From assembly GCA_963931805.1 (NCBI GenBank), contig OZ007497.1, forward strand, positions 4,766,501 to 4,830,500: 64,000 nt of DNA. The letters are read 5' to 3'. The notes under the pieces were generated by a model that did no database searches, was not told where the DNA came from, and was given only the letters and a program-made list of their open reading frames with translations. The translations under genes and the position numbers were made by a program. Source of the DNA: Microdon myrmicae. Its lineage: Eukaryota; Arthropoda; Insecta; Diptera; Syrphidae. This document shows positions 57,095-64,000 of the stretch, in pieces. Position 1 is the stretch's first letter; each line of letters opens with the position of its first letter.

Positions 57095-57544
57095 CTTGAT
57101 AAATCTCTTCCCGATTATTGTTCAATCAGTTTGTTGGAAAGCAATTAGTAATGACCTGCATTAGGATATCAAATTACATTTGCACATTATCTTAGTGCGT
57201 CAGAAACAAAACGTGGACTTTATGAATATGTGTGAACAGTTAATCTGTCATATGTCATATTATGCGTGAATAGCACTTGGAACTTTCCCAAAATTACAAG
57301 ATTTAATAGCTTAGTAGCATCTGTTTACTGTAGTGATGAAGCCTTAATGTATGCTAGTTAACTTTCATAGTAAAGGAATTGTTGGCGATGCATCACGTCG
57401 ACACGAATTTCCAGGAAAGGCAAGGCAAGCGCCAGCACACAAGTTCCTGAGAAACAAATATCAGCGGCGCGCCGATTCCACGAAGCCACTAAGGAAAACA
57501 GCACCCAAGATACGAGTGAACAACTCGACGGCTACTTACCTATA
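57095..57544. other. Spacer
   Basis: A 77-codon frame at 57351 ends inside the mariner and contains PRKARQAPAH-like basic sequence without a recognised domain. Confidence 0.4.
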
Positions 57545-57718
57545 CGAGGGTTGCCTCTTATGTTTCGGGATTTGGCAACCCTAGTGTTGCAATCCGGCAA
57601 TTGACAGCTCTGTCGTAAAGTTGGACATTTTTGAGGTTATACGCACTGAGAACGTTTTGACATACGAGCGCTATTTGTGTTGTTTACAGTAACTTAAAAG
57701 ATTCATCTCGGCCCAAAA

Positions 57719-59176
57719 ATGGAATTAAATCGTCAACATTTTCGTGCGATTATTTTTTACAACTTTCGGCGTGGATTAACTCAGCAACAGTGCATGGATG
57801 AACTTAATTCAATTTTTGGCGATGAAGCTCCATCAAGGACCAGTGTTTATCGATGGTATGGTGAATTCAATCGTGGTCGTAGTTCACTCCAAGATGAATT
57901 TCGTGAAGGTCGTCCAAAATCAGTTGTTGTTCCGAAAACCATTGATGGTGTGCGCGAACTGATATTGGAAGATCGTCATGTGACCTATCGTGAGATTGAG
58001 ACAACCTTAGGCGTTAGTGGGACCAGCATACATTCAATATTGCATAAACATTTGATTGTCAAAAAAATTTGTTCGCGTTGGATCCCACACAATTTGTCAA
58101 TGGCCCAAAAAAATGCTCGTGTCAATTAGTCGAAAGAAATGCTCAAAAAATACGGTCGCGGTGCTTCGAAACACGTCTATGACATCGTGACAGGTGATGA
58201 ATCGTGGATTTACGCGTATGAGCCCGAAAGTAAACAGCAGTCGACTGTCTGGGTGTTTCAAGATGAGCCAAATCCAACAAAAGTTGTTCGCACACGAAGC
58301 ACTTCCAAGCAAATGGTCGCCTGTTTTTTCGGAAAAACTGGACATATCGCAACCGTACCACTAGAACAACGCAGAACAGTCAATTCTGAGTGGTACACAA
58401 CCATTTGTTTGCCAGTTGTCTTCCAAGAAATCAGGAAAACCAACCGCCGAAGACGGATCACTCTTCACCACGACAATGCGAGCTCTCACACATCGGCTGC
58501 GACAACTGCATTTTTGAGCACCCAAAACATCGATTTGATGGGTCATCCACCGTATAGTCCTGACTTGGCACCGAATGACTTTCCCCCAACCCATATCCCC
58601 GACTGATAGTACCCACCCTAACCCAAATCCTACCCATCGACCACTATACCTCCCGCCCCACCCTACTCTAACTTATTGTAATAATAATAGATTTAATAAT
58701 TAGATAAGCTTGGCTAAGCTGAGTTAAGTTAAGTTAAGCAAATTAGTTATAGGTTAAGTAAATAATTATATCCTGGTTTTCTGACCTTTTCCAGGAAGCC
58801 CCACCTACTCCTATCTTGTCCACCCATGAAATATGTAACTTTATAATAATGTTTGAAAAATGTACTAGCAAGTATGTGTAAACGATTAAAGCTAAGCTAA
58901 TTATAAGTTATCTGTATTACTTATTGTAACAAATCATTTATGGTCAATAAATACAGAAATGTAAAAAAAAAAAAACCGAATGACTTCTTTTTATTCCCGT
59001 ACGTAAAAAACAAACTGAGAGGTCAACGTTTTTCGACACCTGAAGAAGCGGTTGCTGCATTCAGAATGCATGTGTTGGAGATACCTCAATCAGAGTGGGA
59101 AAAGTGCTTCGACAATTGGTTCAAACGCATGCAAAAGTGTATAGATCTTCATGGGGAATATTTTGAAAAACAATAA
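57719..59176 (+). pseudogene. Mariner transposase, copy 2, interrupted
   Basis: ATG at 57719. The N-terminal HTH region (TQQQCMDELNSIFGDEAPSR…YRWYGEF, then TYREIETTLGVSGTSIHSIL) is open for 136 codons. One TAG at 58127-58129 replaces a Trp codon (copy 1 has TGG here). It then stays in frame through TGDESW, LHHDNASSH and YSPDLAPNDF. After the LINE insertion the C-terminus follows: LRGQRFSTPEEAV…DLHGEYFEKQ (ends 59176). Apart from the TAG and the insertion it is intact. Confidence 0.88.
58582..58975 (+). mobile_element. 5'-truncated Jockey-like LINE 3' end
   Basis: 394 bp ending in A13, flanked by the TSD ccgaatgactt (58571-58581 and 58976-58986). Contains 'cctggttttctgacc', 'cttaacttaac'-like words and a terminal 'tcaataaatacag', matching in order the 3' UTR of the LINE at 13.3-16.6 kb. 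Confidence 0.88.
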
Positions 59177-59205
59177 AGTGATTTTCGATGATCAATATTT
59201 GTTTT

Positions 59206-59479
59206 GTATAAGGCGGGCACATCGGCAAAGCAGGAGTAAAGAGATCACTTGACAGAGTAAAGATAAAACAATTGATTACAAGTGATTTGTATTGAATAAT
59301 TATATTAAAATTAAGAACCTCGAATAAAGGAAAACCAGAGCGCTGTATTAGTTGGACTTTATACTGTGTTCAATTCGGAAGGTTCAGAGACATCTGTAAG
59401 GCAAAGTTGCAGAAAGTTGGGGCGGCTGGCACCGGAATACAGTCCACAAGGAGATTTTTTTTAATTTTACTTCTCCCAG
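59206..59479. other. Spacer
   Basis: No gene or repeat recognised. Confidence 0.4.
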
Positions 59480-59625
59480 GAAAGGCGAACCTATAGGCTG
59501 AGTCGCCCATCAGCCAAGCTCCGAAAGAAATTCGTCCATCTCCCAACCATTTCACGAAGCCTATAGCTTAATGGGGTGGTATTTCACAGGGCGACTGGGC
59601 TTTGGTACCCTACCTACCACTCAGT
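59480..59625 (-). repeat. LINE-leader-like repeat
   Basis: Inverse match to 8530-8657: gagtggtaggt, gtgaaataccacccc, tataggct, gtgaaatggt, cggagcttggctgatgg. An isolated leader segment of the CR1-group family. Confidence 0.7.
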
Positions 59626-62600
59626 AATTGTGTTGGACTGCACAATAGCAAGGTCATCAGTTGAACCTAGCTTTGCACAATCAAACGCAAGACACAACCT
59701 CCTTACCAAGTCAGCCATTGAGGCGGCAAATTGAACACTCTTCATATGCTTTGGAACGTTTGGGGACCCTAACTGCTAAAATTTTTTATTCGTAGTACTT
59801 TGGGAAAACAAGTGGCATTTTATTCACCTTTGTAGATTTTGACACGCACTCTTCAAGTTTCATACCAAGTTTGGAAAAACTATTAATAATATAAGTACCA
59901 TGTTTAGAGAACCTTTGATGAAGTAGTCAACATCTTGATGTTAAGAATCTGTAGTTTGTCCTGATTGTCGTGTCTTTTTTTAACTTTTCTGCCATTTCAC
60001 ATATTTAAAATAATTGTATAAAAATATGACGCATCGACATTTAATACCAATGTCATCGAATCAAGCACAGTCCCATTAAAAACTAGTGCAACATAATTCA
60101 TTTCATTTGTAGATACAATGAACTGCATGTCCAACGCAAATGTAAGACCAATCTGGCTGCACCATTTCTTTGACTGGGCTTCCACGAAACTAATTCCGCA
60201 ATTGCATTTGTACTCAGCCGCTGAAACATGAACATGTGTAAAATTACACCACCTACTGGGGACAACTAAGCAGTCCGCTCCTTGATTCAAAAATTGTCAA
60301 CCAATTCTACTCACACCCGCCAGTTTTAAATGGCAAGGTTACTGGCTACAGAACAATAGACTCTCTGGTAACCTACCCCAATATGCAGCAAGTGGCGCCA
60401 GTACTGGCCTGAATGTGCAACAAGCGTGACTGACCGCGATCGGTGTCTAAGTCTCATTAAAAGAATTCGCAAAAGGGGTTGTCTGAAACATACATAAAAC
60501 CCTAAGAAAACGAACACCTGGTCGTTGAGGTCGGCAGACTTGAATGGAAAAAATGACTTCCCCTCGGAAAAACGTGCAACCCAATGGCCAGTGCAGTGAC
60601 TAAGTGCGATTGATTTTGGCGGAAACGAAAGTTCGGTGGTTCCGCATTAAAGACAGCTTTTGTTTTCATGCGATAGAACGATTGCTATTCGTGACGGAAC
60701 TGAATAAGTAACCAGTGCAAATTGAAATGCATCCGGAACACTAATATAAAACTGTGCGTGTGGTATTTCTAGGAATGATAATGAATACTTTCACCTATGT
60801 TAATTATCTTAATTCTAATTAATTCCTGAGCAAATTCTGAATAACGAAACACTTCAGGCAGATAGAGTAAACATTAAATGACGCATTCGACCAGTCAATT
60901 ATCAAATACCTGAAGTGGAAAACTAGATTATTAACAGCCCTTGTCTACACGTTTGTGATGTCCATTGCGACATTTTTGCTTTCACCAAACAAGCGTATCA
61001 GGTGCCTCCACTCTTCGATAAGGTAGCCACCAGATTTTCTGTGGAACTACTGCAAAACCTATATTGAGTAATATCTATAGTAATTGACTAAGTTGGTTAA
61101 GGCAGATGGAATAACTTCAAGAACATTCCTTCTGAGGAATGTAGGCACGGCAAACGGCTTTGGTAATTTTCAGGTTTTGAAGTGATCGAGAAACAGTTCG
61201 AATTTGAAAGTGAATCTGGTTCATGCAGGATGTCCAATAAATAGCATGCCACAATGGAGGGAGTGATACCTTATCTCATAATCCGTTTGAAGAACAAATC
61301 ATGACCCCAAGTACAAATCGCACTATTTTTGAGTTATTTGGGTTTTTATATCGGTGTGTTCAGTCATTTTGGTAATGCGTTCCAAATAAAATGTAGCCAT
61401 ATTACAAAAACATTAAATTTCATTTCGTCCGTTAGGAATAGATGAATTAATTTCTAGATCCGTAAACCTAACGACATTAACAATTGTCATGACTAAATTG
61501 TGTGTTTATCCTTAAATTATATAAAATAAGTAATTTCACATAAACTTAACCGTGCCTATTACCAGTTAACTCATAGTTTCAGTCATTAGAAAAATGCCTT
61601 CCTGTTCGATAGCACTTTCATGCCCAAGAAAAATCATTTAAATCGTATCTATTATATCTCAACCTAAGGCGTTTTATGAAGCTGTCATCACTCGCTAATT
61701 TCACCTTACTACAATAAATGTATCTACCGAGAGATCTATGTCAACGCGGTACTTCTAGCCCTTATAGCTGACACCATTCATAGATCTGTTCAATAATCAA
61801 TAGGTTCTGTGCTCCAATTACACACTTCTCTCCCGGCTCTTGTAACAAGTATCCTTCCAAGCAATCGCTCGTGCTGACAATGGAACTATCTTTAGATGCA
61901 CATCCGAGTATCTGTGCCTCCCCGACACAGCCGCTCCTCGTGGAGGAACCGTGTCAACATTGGCCTGCCCTCATCTATCCGCAAAAGGAGCTCAAGTCAT
62001 CACAGTAGAGCGCAAAGAATACGAAGAGGAGATAGGAATATGCTAAGTATCATAATTTAAGCCCACGCTAGAGCCGTAGAGGCACGATAAGTACATTTGG
62101 ATGGTATGTAGCAAGGGAGTACTGGCGGACTCTTTCGTTTGCTGTTTGGGGGATTTGCAACGCCCAGCCAGTAGTATCTAGGCCAAACATTTATGACACA
62201 ACAAAAAAATGTTCCATGTAAATTGTTTGCAGTGAATTTACAATACTGAAGTAAAACCCCGACACGTAGGCACGAGGTAGTGAAAATTACTTTTCATAAA
62301 TCCGTCCTAGTTCTCTGACATTTAACCGTTTGGCAGACCTTGGTTGGTCGAGTTGTGTGGGAGTCGAGACTTTAGGTTTCGCCACATGTGCGCCCCGAGT
62401 AGACATGCTAGTATTTATTTGAACAAATGTCGAAAAGGTCAATATGAGTCCCTTTGTGAATGAATTCAGCCATTGACTGGAAGGTTTTCTCGCATTTGAA
62501 CTGGATGAAGCTTGGATACTACCGGGGGGTTCACGTCTAGCCGCTATATACAAATTGCCAAAGTCATCTGGTTTTAAAAGCAACCAAGTGGAATACTGAA

Positions 62601-63327
62601 ATCTGTGTCCAAGAAATAAGCTGGTACACTGAATATTTGCTAGTGAGTCGCTGGCGAAGCATATAATTTGATATTTCCTCAATCGAGGGGCCGATGGCAC
62701 CGCGGTTGTCCCGTGTCTCTGATGAGTTTGCTTTTCGTATGCGTTCAATGCCTCAAGCGTCGGGGAAACAGAGAGCTTGGGTGAATATTTAAATAACTAT
62801 TAGCCATTAGTACCAATTGTAACTGATGAAGTAAGCTAGAGTTATGGCAAATGTACCTAGAGTAGAACGTGGGGTACTTGTGTGAAATACATCTATTTTG
62901 TGGTATATTTGAATAGAGAATTTGGAAAGTATTTGCAGAGAAGCGGAAATGTCGTTAGTTTATTATGCGTGACACCTGTTCAACGAAGTCGAATCAATGG
63001 GACAGTCATATCATGCGTGTCTTGCAAAATAATTACTTGGTAATAATAAACAGTATCATTAACGTTGTCGTAGTTGAAATGGATGAAATGTAATGAAGAG
63101 CTATGACTCAAAAAGTATGCATGGTTGAAGTACAATAACAGCTATTTATATTCAATTATTTTCTCATGGGTTTAGTTCATTGTTGTTCGGTGGGAAGGGT
63201 GGAGTCCGGGTTTTCTGTTAGGATTGTGAGTTAGTAACAGTGATATCGTGCATTCTGGACGTTTCACGACTTTAGAACTTGGAATCTTAAAGAAGAAAAA
63301 GGAAAGAGTTGGCGCGATAATATCAAT
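59626..63327. other. Unassigned region
   Basis: 3.7 kb with no recognised repeat. The best open frame is listed separately at 62287-62748. A 97-codon minus frame at 60290-59997 is Cys-rich in part but has no assignable domain. Confidence 0.4.
62287..62748 (-). other. Unassigned 153-codon open frame
   Basis: Begins with ATG at 62748 and is open to 62287. The product is Ser/Thr/Arg-rich in parts (QASSSSNARKPSSQW) with no motif I know. No intron signals or regulatory sites support it. It may be chance, or part of an unrecognised element. Confidence 0.2.
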
Positions 63328-63446
63328 CATCATCATCGGCACTACAACCGGGAACCGGTCTTGGGATTATTTTAGCAAGTCCTGAGGCTTGTTAAATTTT
63401 CCATGATAATTTGTTTTTCCGGGCAAGATCATTAGTCTTGCGTCAC
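63328..63446 (-). mobile_element. 5'-truncated SINE
   Basis: Tail and body only, tRNA head missing. TSD cgataatatcaat / cgataataacaat (63315-63327, 63447-63459), 12 of 13 identical. Confidence 0.85.
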
Positions 63447-63599
63447 CGATAATAACAATACATTAATAAAAAGTGAATTAGAACACTTTTCTATGTAATT
63501 CACTAGAGCAAAACATTGTTGTAATTGCCTTATATATTAAATGGGGATAAAAAAAAACAAAATGTTTGTGGCGCTTTGTCATTATTGCCTTAATACTCG

Positions 63600-64000
63600 T
63601 AGGTCTTGAGTTTAGTTTTTATATATAATGGGTTTTCCAATAGGGACTTGACAACTTTGAATTTAATTTGTGAACGCACCCTTTCACTAATCATCGAACT
63701 GTGACTGGCTATATGTATGTCTGGTGCGTTTATTTGATGGGTGCGCACGTTGAGCAGGTTTTCAAAATACTGCTTCCATGTTGTCACGACATTGTTTGTT
63801 TCTGTGACCAGATAGCCGTTTGCGCCTCGGATTATTTTGGTTTTCCCTTGGTAGTCATTTCTAATTGAATTTATGCCGGCATACATACCTTTGCTGTTCT
63901 TTGCTCTGGCATTTTCTGGGATTTTTTCGATCCGAGTCTTCTCCCATTCGCGTTTTTTGCGTTTGAAGAGCCTCATTGTCTCTCTCCGAATTGTCGCGTA
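63600..64000 (-). mobile_element. RTE-like LINE fragment, runs off the window
   Basis: The minus frame 63976-63590 has KNSKGMYAGINSIRNDYQGKT, IIRGANGYLVTETNNVVTTWKQYFENLLN, the linker just before the RT in RTE-type ORFs. The upstream part is beyond position 64000. Its 3' side stops near 63600, before the RT, so it is truncated there too. Confidence 0.75.

Larger units (their letters stand above)
57545..59205 (+). mobile_element. Mariner transposon, copy 2, with LINE insertion and lost right end
   Basis: Same family as 48179-49467 and nearly identical by eye. The left inverted repeat follows TA (57543-57544). Homology stops at about 59205, some 50 bp before the expected right inverted repeat, so this copy has lost its right terminus. 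A 394-bp LINE piece interrupts the transposase. Confidence 0.88.

Noticed and set aside
1..64000. CRISPR arrays, operons, ribosome binding sites
   Set aside because: The window is eukaryotic nuclear DNA; none is expected and none was seen.

Overview
This window is a eukaryotic nuclear segment, almost certainly from an insect and probably a dipteran. The clues are a ZAD-type C2H2 zinc-finger gene, a swiprosin-1 exon with a short phase-defined intron boundary, AT-rich spacers, and a very dense insect-type transposon load (mariner, Tc1, R1-like, CR1-like, Jockey-like and RTE-like LINEs, a Ty3/gypsy element and tRNA-Asp SINEs). I cannot name the species. Only two host genes can be supported. One is a complete three-exon THAP + ZAD + C2H2 zinc-finger gene on the + strand (4-2337). 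The other is the terminal coding exon of a swiprosin-1/EFHD-type EF-hand gene on the - strand (31250-31667).

Layout. 2.4-12.5 kb: decayed LINE copies. There is a CR1-like fragment on -, an R1-like copy on -, and a longer CR1-like copy on + that is split near its 5' end by a 1.3-kb solo LTR. A mariner relic carries a tRNA-Asp SINE. 13.3-16.6 kb: a Jockey-like LINE on -, bounded by an 11-bp target-site duplication (TSD). 17.0-28.5 kb: a three-level nest. A Tc1-like transposon contains a short RTE-like LINE 3' fragment, and that contains a full-length Ty3/gypsy retrotransposon with apparently identical 778-bp LTRs and open gag and pol. 28.5-30.1 kb: a Tc1/mariner-superfamily transposon with its own short dispersed repeat inside; a 205-bp MITE derived from it lies at 55.2 kb. 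30.1-47.5 kb: the swiprosin exon, then mostly non-coding DNA with a 58-bp minisatellite at 37 kb, SINE copies, an LTR-like repeat and LINE scraps. 47.5-50.2 kb: an RTE-like LINE copy with a 15-bp TSD, interrupted by a mariner. 52.5-59.2 kb: a mariner relic, an RTE-like LINE 3' half, the MITE, a second solo LTR carrying a complete SINE, and a second mariner copy interrupted by a 394-bp LINE fragment. 59.2-64 kb: mostly unassigned sequence with a truncated SINE and an RTE fragment running off the edge.

How the parts interact. The most informative system here is a SINE/LINE pair. The tRNA-Asp-headed SINE ends in a roughly 47-bp tail plus (GAT)n that is nearly the same as the 3' end of an RTE-like LINE family found in the same window, which suggests the SINE borrows that LINE's reverse transcriptase. 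A second pair is a transposon and its internally deleted MITE. TSDs read directly from the sequence allow a relative order of several insertions. All coordinates of decayed elements without TSDs are approximate, and no database search was possible.
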